A DNA stretch of 64,000 nt from Saitoella complicata NRRL Y-17804. Lineage: Eukaryota; Ascomycota; Saitoellomycetes; Saitoellales; Saitoellaceae. The translations under genes were made by a program, and so were the position numbers. This document shows, one piece after another, positions 20,465 through 30,786 of the stretch; the first letter of the stretch is position 1; each line of letters opens with the position of its first letter. Under the pieces are notes generated by a model. The model saw only the letters and a program-made list of their open reading frames with translations. It searched no databases and was not told where the DNA came from. The stretch is taken from the NCBI RefSeq assembly GCF_001661265.1, contig NW_017567006.1:1-64000 (forward strand). The letters are read 5' to 3'.

Positions 20465-21310
20465 CTACATACACCCAACAGCCGTCGCACCACCATCAAC
20501 AACGATATTCGCTCCGTTAACATAGCTCGAGAACCCACTAGCCAAGAACCCCACAACCTTCCCCACCTCCTCCGGCTTTCCCGCCCTCATCAACGGAACG
20601 CCCTTCACCACCGCTGCCTCCTCCCTCCCCCGATGCTCAATCACCCCAGCCGAAATAGCATTAATCCGCACCCCCGTCCCAGCGAGCTCACGGCATCCAG
20701 ACCTCACAACCCCAAGCGCCGCATGCGAGGCCATCACCAACGCAGGACCCCACGGCCCCGCAACCTGGCTCGCGGTATGCGTGACGACGATAATGGACCC
20801 AAACGACGACTTCTTCGGCGCAGCATTCGGATAATCCCGCTTCGAACAAACCTTCTTCATCGCACCCGGCGCCCACTTGACCGCCCAAAACGGCGCAACG
20901 GCTTCCGCAACCATCGTCTCCGTCAACCCCCCCGGTCCCGTACTCGTGAGATGTCCAGGCCCTAATGCGGTAGAAGTACTAACCCACACATCCAGCCTCC
21001 CCCACAAATTCAAGATATCATCGATGAGTTCCAGATGTCCCTGTTCACCATTAACGTCGAGCTCCACGCCGAGGATTTTGGTGTTGGGGGAGGTGGAGGC
21101 ACACGCGGAGACAAGGGCGTCGAGGTTTGGGAGGGTGGTGTCGATTGCGTAGATTACTGCAACACCGTGGGCTGCGAGTTCGAGGACGGTAGAGTAACCG
21201 ATTGCGTTCTTGGGACCGGCGCCTGTCACGACGCAGACGAAGCCGTAGAGCTTGCCCTGGGGATGGTATGGGGAGGCGTACTCCTGGGAACCGGAAACTT
21301 CGTCGGGCAT
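20465..21310 (-). CDS. short-chain dehydrogenase/reductase-like protein lacking the catalytic Tyr-Lys
   Basis: An SDR Rossmann fold of 281 residues from the chosen ATG at 21310; the frame stays open to an upstream ATG at 21442 (325 residues) that would add a polar leader. The nucleotide site is present ('VVTGAGPKNAIG', near residue 26) and so is the C-terminal 'VNGANIVVDGGAT'. But the NNAG motif reads 'VSTST', and the active-site YxxxK region reads 'LVMASHAALG' where 'YxxSKAAL' is expected, so both Tyr and Lys are gone. The Ser of the triad may survive ('THTASQ'). It is therefore probably a non-catalytic or repurposed SDR; substrate and pathway are unknown. Codon use resembles neighbouring genes and the frame is intact, so it is not simply decayed. 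Confidence 0.75.
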   Translation of the reverse strand: MPDEVSGSQEYASPYHPQGKLYGFVCVVTGAGPKNAIGYSTVLELAAHGVAVIYAIDTTLPNLDALVSACASTSPNTKILGVELDVNGEQGHLELIDDILNLWGRLDVWVSTSTALGPGHLTSTGPGGLTETMVAEAVAPFWAVKWAPGAMKKVCSKRDYPNAAPKKSSFGSIIVVTHTASQVAGPWGPALVMASHAALGVVRSGCRELAGTGVRINAISAGVIEHRGREEAAVVKGVPLMRAGKPEEVGKVVGFLASGFSSYVNGANIVVDGGATAVGCM

Positions 21311-21885
21311 GTTCGACGATGACGATTGATCTGTCTTGCAATTGGGTTGAGTAGAAGTTGTAGAGGTCCAGATGTTCAGTTTTTCTACATGTTTACGGTG
21401 CGTTTTCGTGTGACGTCGGGGCAGAGATAAACGTCCGGTCAAGTCTGGGGTAAAGCCGGCCGGTGATTCGTTGGAGATAAAGGCTACCGGTGGGAAGGTC
21501 GAGTTGTGTGAAGAGCAGAGAAAAGGCGTGAAAGTACATGGCAGAAAGAGTAATCGAGCATCCGAATTACTACAGACAGTCGGCCGGGATCACTGAGGAT
21601 TATCGCGACGCCGCCGTCGCCTGATCCCGCCCGAATTCGAACTCGCCCCCAACTTGCCGTCCTCGCCTTCGAAGCATAGAAATAGACAAAAAAACCGAGC
21701 CCTTTTACACGTACAATCCGAAAGACGTTTTTCCCGATCGTCCTGCACCTATCCTTCCTCGTTTTTCCGTATGCATGTCCCTTAGCTACAGTGCCCCCCT
21801 TCCACCGCTCTTCACCGCTCGTAGACACCCTCGTTTCGATATATATTCCTTCTCCATCGCTTCTTTTCCTTCCCCTGTTCATCCC
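21311..21885. other. intergenic region between the SDR-like gene and RSM19
   Basis: About 575 bp carrying the SDR promoter and the RSM19 3' end; both genes read leftward. A minus-strand ATG frame (21484-21882, 132 codons) overlaps the RSM19 3' region and has no recognisable domain, so it is not called. Nothing else is seen. Confidence 0.4.
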
Positions 21886-22528
21886 TTAACGAGCCTTCGT
21901 CTGCCTGAAGGTGAACCTCGTCCTGGTCATAACGAACTCGCCCAACTTGTGTCCGACCATCTCGTCGGTGATATCAACAGGCATGTAGTTCATACCGTTG
22001 TGCACCAAGAACTTCAACCTATACATAAACGTGTTAGCTGCCAAACTCGGACAGGTGGGAGCCAGGGAGGGGATGGATCAAGCCGTCGTAAGCGCAAGGA
22101 GTGGAAGGGATCGTAGGACAACGCGAGGTTCGACGCTATGGTGCCAGCACCGAACTGGAGCATGCCATCCATTCGACAAAGGTCGAGGAACAGACACGAT
22201 GCGTTCCACCGTCCCTCCTTCAACATCTTCTGCTCCTTGCGGTCACAGACCCAACCTGCATCCACCTCACACCCCGCCCTCCCAAAAAGAAGTCACACTC
22301 ACCCTACGAAACTCGGCAAAATCTGACAACTCCTCTGCTGAGTACGAATCGGAGTCTTATTCTTTAACGCCTGCTGCAAATTCACCGGGAACGAGACGAT
22401 GTTGGGTCCTATTGAACCTGCATCAGCCCATGAACTCCAAGACCCGGCACCAACAACACTGGGACATTCTCCGGATACTGACCCTTCCATACTGATCGCT
22501 TCAGTGCGACTGGTGTTGGTCTGAACAT
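21886..22528 (-). CDS. RSM19: mitochondrial small ribosomal subunit protein uS19m (Rsm19)
   Basis: Exons 22483..22528, 22303..22408 and 21886..22018 (introns 74 and 284 nt) encode 94 residues, matching yeast Rsm19 (91). The joined protein begins '[20 protein letters not shown]', continues '[17 protein letters not shown]', crosses intron 2 at '[11 protein letters not shown]' and ends '[19 protein letters not shown]'. These are the S19 hallmarks: the SxWKGP start and the GHKLGEF RNA-binding loop. It sits in the head of the mitochondrial 30S subunit. No single long open frame shows this gene; it emerges only after splicing. It is divergent from the permease at 22825, with 296 bp between the ATGs. 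Confidence 0.93.
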
Positions 22529-22824
22529 TCTGCCTGGTATATTTCTTGATTATTGTCGTCGTTACCTAGAATGCCGGGTAATCCTCGAATTTTAGGGTGC
22601 GGCGCGGGTGGCAGCCCAGGGCAATCAATCTCTAGAGTAGCTGAGCCCCGCGCCCGCGGAAGCGAAATCATCGAAAGCAGGAAGATCGTACAAACCTTAT
22701 TCCTTCTTTTTTTTGCAGGTAAACAGTCCGTCTCGGCTCTTTGTCTGTCTTTCCCCTTCGATACCAGCCGGATCAATTGCAATCGGATCAGAGCAATTGA
22801 AAGCGTCGGATCAGAAAGTTCAAT

Positions 22825-24504
22825 ATGTCCTCTAAAGCTCCCATCGAGCTCTCACCCGTCGAATTGGGATCTCGCGATGCCAGTCCTCACTTTGATGGCT
22901 CTCGCGAAAACACCCTCGTCGTCGACGATGACGCCAAACTCGCCCAGCTCGGCTACAAACAAGAATTCGTCCGCGAGTTCACTTCGATCTCCACCTTCTC
23001 CTTCGCATTCTCCATCATGGGTGTCCTCGCTTCCATCACCTCCACCTTCATCTACCCTCTCATGTCCGGGGGCCCCGCGGCTGTCGTGTGGTGTTGGTTC
23101 GCCGGTTCCATTTTCGCGTTCTGTTTGGCGTGTTCCGTTGCGGAGCTCGTGAGTGCGTACCCGACGAGTGGAGGATTGTACTACACCACCAAGCACCTCG
23201 TTCCGAAAAAGTACGTGCCTGTCGTTGCGTGGTGTACCGGATGGCTCAATCTTCTTGGTCAGACCGCCGGTGTGGCATCTACCGATTTCGCTTTGGCTCA
23301 GATGATTCTCGCGGGTGCGACGATGGGATCCAAGTACGATGCGGAGACTGGGTTGTTTGCGTACACTCCTACTAACAACCACACCGTCGGTGTCTACGTC
23401 GCCATCATATGTTTCCATGGCCTCTGGAACTCGCTCCCTACCAAGTGGTTCGCTTCCATCACCAAGTACTTTGCTTTCATCAACATCGCTGCCTCCATCG
23501 CCGTCGTTGCTACCCTCTTCGCTAAGCAGGATACTCTTCACTCCCCCTCCTACGTCTTCGGACACGTCGAGAACAACTCTGGCTGGTCCTCCACCGGTTT
23601 CTCTTTCATCTTGGGTTTCCTCTCTGTTGCATGGACCATGACCGACTACGACGCCACTGCTCACATCGCCGAAGAGACACACAAGGCCGCTATTCGCGCT
23701 CCCGTCGCTATCGTCTCCGCCGTCACCGGTACCTTCATCGTCGGCTTGCTCCTCAACATTACCTTCGCCTTCACCATGGGCGACCCCACCCTCCTCACCT
23801 CCTCCCAAACCGGTATGCCCATCTCGCAACTCCTCTACAACGTTGTCGGCCGTAAGGGCGCACTCGCAATCTGGCCTTTCATCATCCTCGTTCAGAACTT
23901 CACCGCTGTCACTGCGCTTTCCGCAACAGCTCGTACTGCGTTCGCGTTGGCGCGTGATCAGGCTTTACCGTGGTCGAGCCAGTGGGCAAAGATGAACAAG
24001 ACTGTTAAGATCCCGCTTAACGCCGTTTGGTTGATCGTTGTTTGCTGTATCCTCCTCGGTCTCATCGCTCTTGGATCCACCGAGGCAATCTTCGCTATCT
24101 TCTCCTTGACTTCCATCGCGATGGATTGTTCTTACATCATCCCCATCAGCGCTCGTCTCATCTGGGGTGAGCAACTCGGATACACCCCCGGTCCTTTCAA
24201 CTTGGGTTTCGCCGGTAAGGTCATGTCCGTCATCTCCATCGTCTGGGTCTTGTTCATCTCTACCGTGTTGTGTTTCCCGACCTACATGCCCGTTACCCCG
24301 CAGAACATGAACTACGCCGTCGTTGTCTTAACCGGTGTTGCGTTGTTCTCCGTGTTCTGGTGGTACGTCGATGCGCACAAGTGGTATGTCGGTCCTCGTG
24401 ACAACCTCGAGGAGGCCGAGGCCGAAGCGTTGGATTACAAGCAGACTCCAGAAATTGCGGAGGTGAGAGCGGCGTTGCACGTCGATGACAACTCCCATCG
24501 GTGA
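22825..24504 (+). CDS. amino acid/GABA/choline permease (APC superfamily)
   Basis: A single exon of 559 residues with 12 predicted membrane segments and soluble ends. It belongs to the fungal amino acid/choline transporter family (yeast Uga4/Hnm1 type). 'GYKQEFVREFTSISTFSFAF' precedes TM1 with the glycine-rich 'SIMGVLASI', then 'YPTSGGLYY' in TM3, 'SVAWTMTDYDATAHIAEET' between TM6 and TM7, and 'ALSATARTAFALARD'. These proteins import GABA, choline, polyamines or amino acids across the plasma or vacuolar membrane using the proton gradient; the substrate cannot be read from sequence. Codon choice is strongly biased to C-ending codons, suggesting high expression. The start is the first ATG after a purine-rich leader. 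Confidence 0.9.
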   Translation: MSSKAPIELSPVELGSRDASPHFDGSRENTLVVDDDAKLAQLGYKQEFVREFTSISTFSFAFSIMGVLASITSTFIYPLMSGGPAAVVWCWFAGSIFAFCLACSVAELVSAYPTSGGLYYTTKHLVPKKYVPVVAWCTGWLNLLGQTAGVASTDFALAQMILAGATMGSKYDAETGLFAYTPTNNHTVGVYVAIICFHGLWNSLPTKWFASITKYFAFINIAASIAVVATLFAKQDTLHSPSYVFGHVENNSGWSSTGFSFILGFLSVAWTMTDYDATAHIAEETHKAAIRAPVAIVSAVTGTFIVGLLLNITFAFTMGDPTLLTSSQTGMPISQLLYNVVGRKGALAIWPFIILVQNFTAVTALSATARTAFALARDQALPWSSQWAKMNKTVKIPLNAVWLIVVCCILLGLIALGSTEAIFAIFSLTSIAMDCSYIIPISARLIWGEQLGYTPGPFNLGFAGKVMSVISIVWVLFISTVLCFPTYMPVTPQNMNYAVVVLTGVALFSVFWWYVDAHKWYVGPRDNLEEAEAEALDYKQTPEIAEVRAALHVDDNSHR

Positions 24505-25144
24505 ATGGATGGGATGAGATGATTGAGGAGAGGAGAGGAATGTGTTTGCACGAGAAAAACACTTGTTCAACACAAAGTTAATACGTTGAGAACTCGTCAA
24601 CCGAGCATCTCCGTCAAAGAATGTTAGGCTTTACAGTGCCTTATTATTTATACAACAACTTAATATACATTTTGGATATTGCAACGAATTGCCAAACCTC
24701 CGCCTTTTCTTTCCAGGGACAGCCTACTGGTGGTGTTGTAGAATACCCTTACAGTATCACGGCCGCTCAGTTGCAAGATGATGAAAGCCATCTACATCCG
24801 ACAGCTTCAGTCTCTAAATCAAATTAGCAACGGGACAACTGAATGTCCCTCGCCTAGCTTGCTGGAACCACCGGTAACCTGAAGGGTGCGGTACAAAGCC
24901 CGGGAAAGCTGGCGACTCAGTCATCCAAGAGGTCCACATTGTTCAATCACATGTGACAATGAGATTGCAATTCGAGTGCTTCTCGATTGTATATCGAATT
25001 CGAATTAAGTAACAAAGATCCTGCCTAACTACTCTTTCTCGTAGTAAGATGCGTAACGTAAATCTCTATATGAAGTAAAAGTTGAAAACAAAACGAAAAC
25101 AAAAAACAAAAATCAAAAATCAAAAATCAAATCACGCCAATATC
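24505..25144. other. convergent 3' region with A-rich simple repeat
   Basis: 640 bp between the convergent 3' ends of the permease and the ABC transporter. Near 25083-25130 is a low-complexity (A)nC / CAAAAAT tract, perhaps part of the ABC transporter's 3' processing region on the minus strand (T-rich there). A 68-codon open frame at 24621 has no support. No gene is seen. Confidence 0.4.
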
Positions 25145-28100
25145 TCATACAGCGTGCCTACCCTGCAATCCGATATCACTGTTCTGGCTCGTGACAGTAG
25201 TCTCTTGCAAGGGGCCCATGCCCGAGGCCTGAGCACCAACAGCAGCATTCTGCTCCTGCCTGGCACCAGAGTTAATCACCTCGTGACCGGGGTTCTGTCC
25301 GTCACCCTGGTTCAAGACGACCTGGTTGCCAACAGCAGCAGCACCAGCCTTAGCGGCGCTGACAGCCTTGGCCTGCTTACCAGCTCCGCGGTTCCAGTTG
25401 TGGAGACGGAAAGCCCAGAGCAAGACAAAGGTCATGATCATATTGAACGCAACGTAACCGAGGAGGATACCAAAGTCCCTCCAGCGGTTATCCCAGGACA
25501 TGTCACGCGTAGCCAAGAAACCGTCACCGGTCTTGAAGGTACAGTACTGACAGTCAGCGGTAGCGTCAGGGTTGTAGAGGTAACCGGGAGCAACAGCGAG
25601 GTAAGCACCGGCGTACTCGTTACAAGTCTGTCCAGCAGCGGGCTGAAAGATGTTGATCTCCGCACCCTCGCACCGAACTGGAAGCTCGTGAAGCACATTG
25701 GAAAGCATACCCTCAATGAGGTAGGTGAAAGGAGACAAATGGTACATCCAGTGCCAGAAACCAACGAGCTGCGACAAAGGCTGCAAGACACCGTTGAAGA
25801 TAAGGACGAAGGAGAAGAAGAGAGTCTGAATGATAGCGGCAGTCTGAGCGTTGGGAGACGCAGCAGCGATAGCCTGACCGAAAGACGCAAAGAACATCTC
25901 GAAAACCATGAGCATCAACCACATGTATGCGTTTCTGTCAGCACCACCGGTACCGTTACGGAAGAATCCGATGGGCAAGTACCAACAGGCGTAGAACAAA
26001 GTACCGGCGAGCATGTTGTACGGAATCTCAACAATGATAGCAGCAAAGGTGAACGCAACCCAGTTGTACATCTTCGAGGGCCTCTCACGGACTTCGTACA
26101 AAGAACGCATGTCAATGAACCTCGGCTGAATCTGGTTGATCAACGAAGTGGACAAAACAACGGCCATGAAGATAGCGAAAAGACGGTTCTGCAAAGCAGC
26201 GAGACTGACGTCGAGCTTGTAGAAAGTGAAACCAATAAAGAGACCAGCGATGATGTTGAGAGCAACCTTGGAGGTGATGTACTCGGGGGAACGCCAGTAA
26301 AGACTGAACGTCCTCTTCATGACCTCCCAGAACTGAGTGCTGAAAGGCATGGCATACGAGGACAAGGAAGCAGAGTCCTGGTTATCCCTGTCATGCGCAT
26401 GCTCAGCCCTAAGACGCGTATGCATCTCATCCAACTCCTGAGTAACAGCCTGATTCTCAGGCGAACTCAACCAAATCTGATGCCAATCCTGAGACGCGCT
26501 AGCAGTGGCTCCAGCACCGATCACATCCAAGATGTACTCAGCGGGGTTATCGGTACGTCCACACTTGTGACCACCATTCCTCTCAAAGTAATCGATCATG
26601 GTACGAGAATCCCGTCCGATGTCACCAAAGTAAACAGTCTTACCACCCTTCTGCAACAACAAAAGACGGTCGAACTGCTCGAACAAGACAGCGGAAGGCT
26701 GGTGAATGGTACACAAAATAGCTTGTCCAGCGTTGGCCAACTTCCTCAAGAAAACGACGATGGACCAAGCGGATTGGGAGTCAAGACCGGAAGTAGGTTC
26801 GTCCAAGAACAACAACAAAGCAGGCTTGGCAGCAAGTTCAACACCGACCGTCAAACGCTTCCTCTGCTCCACATTCAATCCCTCTCCAGGAACGCCAACA
26901 ACAGCCTCAGCATAATCCTCCATCTCGAGCAACTTGATAACAGTCTCAACATACTCATGCTTCTCCTTCTTACTCACACTCTTAGGCTGTCTCAACATCG
27001 CCGAGAACCTAAGCGCCTCCCTAACAGTCGTCTGAGCAAGATGCACATCCTGCTGCTGAACATATCCAGTCTTCCTCTGGAAAGAAGCATCGAGTGGGGA
27101 TCCATTGACGAGCATGTCACCAGTGATAACACCGGTCGTAACACGCTGCGCAAGAACATTCAACAACGTCGTCTTACCCGCACCAGACTCACCCATGAGC
27201 GCAGTAAGCGTACCAGGCTTCACGAATCCCTGAACATCACTCAACAACTTCCTCGGGTTGCCCTTGATCATGATGTCGTAATTCACATGCTGCCACGAGA
27301 AGGTATCCTTACTCAACGCAACGCTCTCCATCTCCTTACTCGGGGTCGTATCAGCCAACGCGCCTTGCTCACTCGCAATCGCCCCAGAATCCTGAGCCTC
27401 GAGATCGTCGACCGCCTTCCCAGCCGAAAGCGCCTCAGTAACGTGCTTCGGCGCCTTTCCCTTCCTGAAAACAAGAACCTCGCCACCAGCCTGAGCGGTA
27501 GACATGAACTCCGTCGCCAACAGATTCACAGCAAGGAAGAAAATCCAAAACCCGATAATGATACCGAAATTCCTCCACAAGTGCGAAAAGGAATACCCAA
27601 ACGACGCATCCAAATACGAATCACCCGAGACGATGGTAGAGCCAGCCGTAGCTCCCGTGACCGCACAGACCTGTCCATTTGGGACAGCAGCATACGCAGC
27701 ACCGAATGGCACCAAAGACGTCGCGGCACACTGCACGTTACGTCCATGGAACTCGTTAACCATGAGCGACTCAAACCCATAAGCAACAGGATTAATGTAC
27801 GAAATCCACCTGAAATACCCACGCATACTCGGGCGGGGAATGACATACCCAGTATAGATCGCAATGGCAAGAACACCAATACCACCCAACATCATCGCAT
27901 CATTCACCGTCCTCGTCAACGCCGCAAGCGCCCGGAAAAAGGCAGTCATGCAAAGCGTCGTAATGAACGTAAACAAATAGAAAATCCAAAACTGTCCAGC
28001 TTTCCGCTGAAGCCCCGTCATGAAATACAGAATGATATCAAACGCGGTCAACACAGCAAGCTGAATCGGGATATCACTCAACAACGATGCAAACGCATCC

Positions 28101-29821
28101 GCACTCGGATGGTAGAGCGCATAACTCTTATGCTTCAAAATAATCGGCCTCTGCTCATACATCGACGCAATCTCCGACATAGCCTGCAAGGCATTATACA
28201 GAATCGCAAAAAACAACACACCACCCAACGAGAAAAACCCCGAGGTGTCTTGTGCCGTATCATAAAACACACTCCCAATAATCAAACTCTGGAAAATCGC
28301 CGCAAAGACTTTCGAGAACAAGAAGGGTTTGTCGCCCCATGTGCGTTGGTAGGAGCGTTTGATACAGGCGTTGAGTTGCATGCGGTAGTTGACCGTATAC
28401 GGAGACTTTTTGCGTTGGTGCTTGGCCTTTTCCTGCGCAGTGGACGCATCAAACATCTCCAACGTTTGCTGCCCGTCATGTCGGCCTTCATGCGCCCCCA
28501 TCTCCACCAACATCCTCTGATACTCCGGACTCGCGCGCCAGTACTTCTCAAACTCATCCGCCGTCCTCGGTACCCGACTCTCCCACCCCGACTTCGGGAA
28601 ACGACCAGCGGGATCCGTAACAGCGGTCAAGAAATCCGCGGTGGCTTGGCGGGGGGGACATTCGAATCCCATCCTCTCAAAGAACTCTTTCGCGTCTTCG
28701 ATGGGTCCGAAGAAGATCTGGTGTCCGTCATACAGAATCGTAACTTTATCAAAAACCTGATAAATCTGCTCTCCAGCCTGATAAATCGCGACAACAGCCA
28801 CGTTCTTGGCAAGGTTTGTCGCAACCCTCAAAGCACGGGCGAACTCGAGCGCGGTAGAGGCATCCAATCCACGCGTCGAGTTATCCCACATCCCAAGCCT
28901 GGCCCTGGTCGCCAACATCTCCGCGATACTCACCCTCTTCCTCTCACCCCCACTAACACCCCTCACGAAATCATTCCCAACCTTCGTATTATACGTATGT
29001 CTCAGCCCAAACACCGTAGCGAGGACATCCCTCACAATCGCGATATACTCCTTCCTACTGTGATCCTCCAACCGCGAACGAGGGGCGCGGGCTTCGGCTG
29101 CGAAACGGAGGGTTTGGTCGACGGTCATGGTAGGGAAGTGGGTATCGACTTCGGCGTTGTAGACGACTTCTCCCCTGAAACGGGATTTCATGGTTGCTTG
29201 GTCGAGGCCGTGGTAGGTGACCGCACCATCAACTGATTCGAACCCCGATGTTTCTCCCGCCAAACTCTTCAAAAGGGAGGTACACCCCGCTCCAGGCCTC
29301 CCAAGCACGAGCAACATCTCCCCTTCCTCCACAACACCATTAAGCCCATGCAAAATTGTCTTCATCGGCGTCTTCGCAAACATCCCGCCCAGATTCCAGT
29401 TGGAGAGGGTAGGCTGGAATGTCGCGCCAGCACCCTTTCCGCGGACCGTTAAATCCTTAAACAACAACCCCGCACTACGGTGCAAGATACCCTGCTTACT
29501 GCTTCTCGCCAACACATCTCTCAAGTACTTTTCCAGATCGAAGCCGTCGGGAGAGAGGAGGTGTTGTTGATCGGAGTGGGAGGTGCGTTTGGAGAGAGTG
29601 CGGACGAGTTCGTCCATCTCTGCATCCGTGAGATCGTGGGCGGCGACGGCGGGGGTGTTGACGCCGGAGGGATAGGCGGTTGTGGTTTCGGTGCCACCAT
29701 ACTGAATGTTGTCGTGAGCGACCGCGACCGTCCGAGGCGACGAAGACGAAGTGGAGGTCTGCAACTCGATCGGCTCAGCCAACGTGAGATCATGATCAGG
29801 GTGAGCGGCGTTCATGGCCAT
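25145..29821 (-). CDS. pleiotropic drug resistance ABC transporter (PDR/CDR, ABCG full-size)
   Basis: A single exon of 1558 residues in the reverse (NBD-TMD)2 order of PDR transporters. NBD1 has the fungal-type Walker A 'GRPGAGCTSLLK' (Cys replaces Lys), the signature 'VSGGERKRVSIAE' and a Walker B region 'GMWDNSTRGLDAST'. TMD1 has six helices. NBD2 has the canonical 'GESGAGKTTLLN', the degenerate signature 'LNVEQRKRLTVGVEL' and 'LLFLDEPTSGLDSQ'. TMD2 has the large cysteine-bearing external loop before the last helix. This asymmetry, with one composite catalytic site degenerate, is normal for Pdr5/Cdr1/Snq2 proteins. They export azoles and other hydrophobic compounds across the plasma membrane. 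Two ATGs (29821 and codon 3) lie close together. Its codon bias creates a 1384-codon antisense open frame that is not a gene. Confidence 0.96.
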   Translation of the reverse strand: MAMNAAHPDHDLTLAEPIELQTSTSSSSPRTVAVAHDNIQYGGTETTTAYPSGVNTPAVAAHDLTDAEMDELVRTLSKRTSHSDQQHLLSPDGFDLEKYLRDVLARSSKQGILHRSAGLLFKDLTVRGKGAGATFQPTLSNWNLGGMFAKTPMKTILHGLNGVVEEGEMLLVLGRPGAGCTSLLKSLAGETSGFESVDGAVTYHGLDQATMKSRFRGEVVYNAEVDTHFPTMTVDQTLRFAAEARAPRSRLEDHSRKEYIAIVRDVLATVFGLRHTYNTKVGNDFVRGVSGGERKRVSIAEMLATRARLGMWDNSTRGLDASTALEFARALRVATNLAKNVAVVAIYQAGEQIYQVFDKVTILYDGHQIFFGPIEDAKEFFERMGFECPPRQATADFLTAVTDPAGRFPKSGWESRVPRTADEFEKYWRASPEYQRMLVEMGAHEGRHDGQQTLEMFDASTAQEKAKHQRKKSPYTVNYRMQLNACIKRSYQRTWGDKPFLFSKVFAAIFQSLIIGSVFYDTAQDTSGFFSLGGVLFFAILYNALQAMSEIASMYEQRPIILKHKSYALYHPSADAFASLLSDIPIQLAVLTAFDIILYFMTGLQRKAGQFWIFYLFTFITTLCMTAFFRALAALTRTVNDAMMLGGIGVLAIAIYTGYVIPRPSMRGYFRWISYINPVAYGFESLMVNEFHGRNVQCAATSLVPFGAAYAAVPNGQVCAVTGATAGSTIVSGDSYLDASFGYSFSHLWRNFGIIIGFWIFFLAVNLLATEFMSTAQAGGEVLVFRKGKAPKHVTEALSAGKAVDDLEAQDSGAIASEQGALADTTPSKEMESVALSKDTFSWQHVNYDIMIKGNPRKLLSDVQGFVKPGTLTALMGESGAGKTTLLNVLAQRVTTGVITGDMLVNGSPLDASFQRKTGYVQQQDVHLAQTTVREALRFSAMLRQPKSVSKKEKHEYVETVIKLLEMEDYAEAVVGVPGEGLNVEQRKRLTVGVELAAKPALLLFLDEPTSGLDSQSAWSIVVFLRKLANAGQAILCTIHQPSAVLFEQFDRLLLLQKGGKTVYFGDIGRDSRTMIDYFERNGGHKCGRTDNPAEYILDVIGAGATASASQDWHQIWLSSPENQAVTQELDEMHTRLRAEHAHDRDNQDSASLSSYAMPFSTQFWEVMKRTFSLYWRSPEYITSKVALNIIAGLFIGFTFYKLDVSLAALQNRLFAIFMAVVLSTSLINQIQPRFIDMRSLYEVRERPSKMYNWVAFTFAAIIVEIPYNMLAGTLFYACWYLPIGFFRNGTGGADRNAYMWLMLMVFEMFFASFGQAIAAASPNAQTAAIIQTLFFSFVLIFNGVLQPLSQLVGFWHWMYHLSPFTYLIEGMLSNVLHELPVRCEGAEINIFQPAAGQTCNEYAGAYLAVAPGYLYNPDATADCQYCTFKTGDGFLATRDMSWDNRWRDFGILLGYVAFNMIMTFVLLWAFRLHNWNRGAGKQAKAVSAAKAGAAAVGNQVVLNQGDGQNPGHEVINSGARQEQNAAVGAQASGMGPLQETTVTSQNSDIGLQGRHAV

Positions 29822-30273
29822 CTCTATTCCCTATTGTCCAACCTGCTCTACTGTTTGGTCGTTGTCGGGGATGTATGCGCATACAGCTCTATATATTTCT
29901 CCCCCCGGCGTCGTGTTTACAGCCGCGATCTTCCCTCGGAATCACCGCTCGTTCCGGGTACCGCGCCCGATGCACGCTGCCATGCTAACCCAAGCCTTAG
30001 TGCGTAGGCGAATGCGTTCCAGATGTCGTCGGGGCTAACACTGTTTGTGTGTGCCTGAGGGGCGCAGCAGTGGAACTTTGTTGAGCGGGCGGCGGCGACG
30101 GCGACGGCTAGACGGGGGAGCGGTTAACACCCAACATCCCAGCATACATCCCCATCGCCACCCCCGGCCCCGGAACCACCTCGCCCAACCTTAAAGCTTC
30201 TGAGCCCCCGGGACACAACCATATCCACGTACCGTACGCCCGGCCATCTATACCGTACTCCCGCAGCCCGCGC

Positions 30274-30313
30274 CGTGCTGTGCTGTGCTGTGCTGTGCTG
30301 TGCTGTGCTGTGC
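30274..30313. repeat. (GTGCT)n microsatellite
   Basis: About eight uninterrupted copies of the pentamer GTGCT stand about 450 bp upstream of the ABC transporter start. It is a simple tandem repeat expected to vary in length between strains. Confidence 0.9.
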
Positions 30314-30699
30314 CTCGAGTATTGAGGATTGGAGAGTTTCAGCTACCGATACCGGCCGTTGCGCACATGTCATGCAGGTAACCGTCATACATCTGACCGT
30401 ATTACGTGACAGCTTGTACATAGGGTGGATTTGATTAGGTAAAATGAGGTGTCACTGGGAGTAGCTGCTGAGGTAAACAAATCTTTCAGGAGGGGGGGGG
30501 GACAAGGCAAGTGACGACAAGACATGAAGGATCCCGGGCCCGAGGAGGGAATGTCCTTGCGAGTGGCGAAGTCGACATGAGCACGCCCTCGAGCTCACTT
30601 GCACACCACCTCCTATGTAACACGTACCTACCCTGATACCCAATACACTACCGTCAACAAAAGCAAAAGAAAAGAGCAAAAAGTGGATGCACTGACAAG

Positions 30700-30704
30700 A
30701 AAAA
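30700..30704 (-). terminator. RNA polymerase III terminator of tRNA-Ile copy 3
   Basis: Five T residues on the minus strand, nine bases beyond the tRNA 3' end. Confidence 0.6.
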
Positions 30705-30712
30705 GCTTAACA

Positions 30713-30786
30713 TGGTCACGGAGAGGCTCGAACTCTCAGCCTTGGCGTTATTAGCACCACGCGCTAACCAATTGCGCCACGCAACC
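30713..30786 (-). tRNA. tRNA-Ile (anticodon AAT), copy 3
   Basis: Identical in all 74 nt to the copies at 16843 and 20207, again preceded by TAACAG. A run of five T residues (minus strand, 30700-30704) nine bases downstream serves as terminator. Confidence 0.97.

Larger units (their letters stand above)
29822..30712. other. intergenic region upstream of the ABC transporter
   Basis: An 890-bp region holding the ABC transporter promoter on its left side. It includes a pentanucleotide microsatellite and a G10 run near 30488-30498. I see no clear Pdr1/Pdr3-type element (TCCGCGGA) and no coding frame with family resemblance. Confidence 0.45.

Noticed and set aside
21484-21882. 132-codon ATG frame downstream of RSM19
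   Set aside because: Basic, no domain, sits in the 3' flank of a gene on the same strand; the splice-proven RSM19 explains the locus better.
25082-29236. 1384-codon plus-strand open frame
   Set aside because: It lies exactly antisense to the ABC transporter, whose strong codon bias suppresses stops on the other strand. The translation is Arg/His/Leu-rich without domains.
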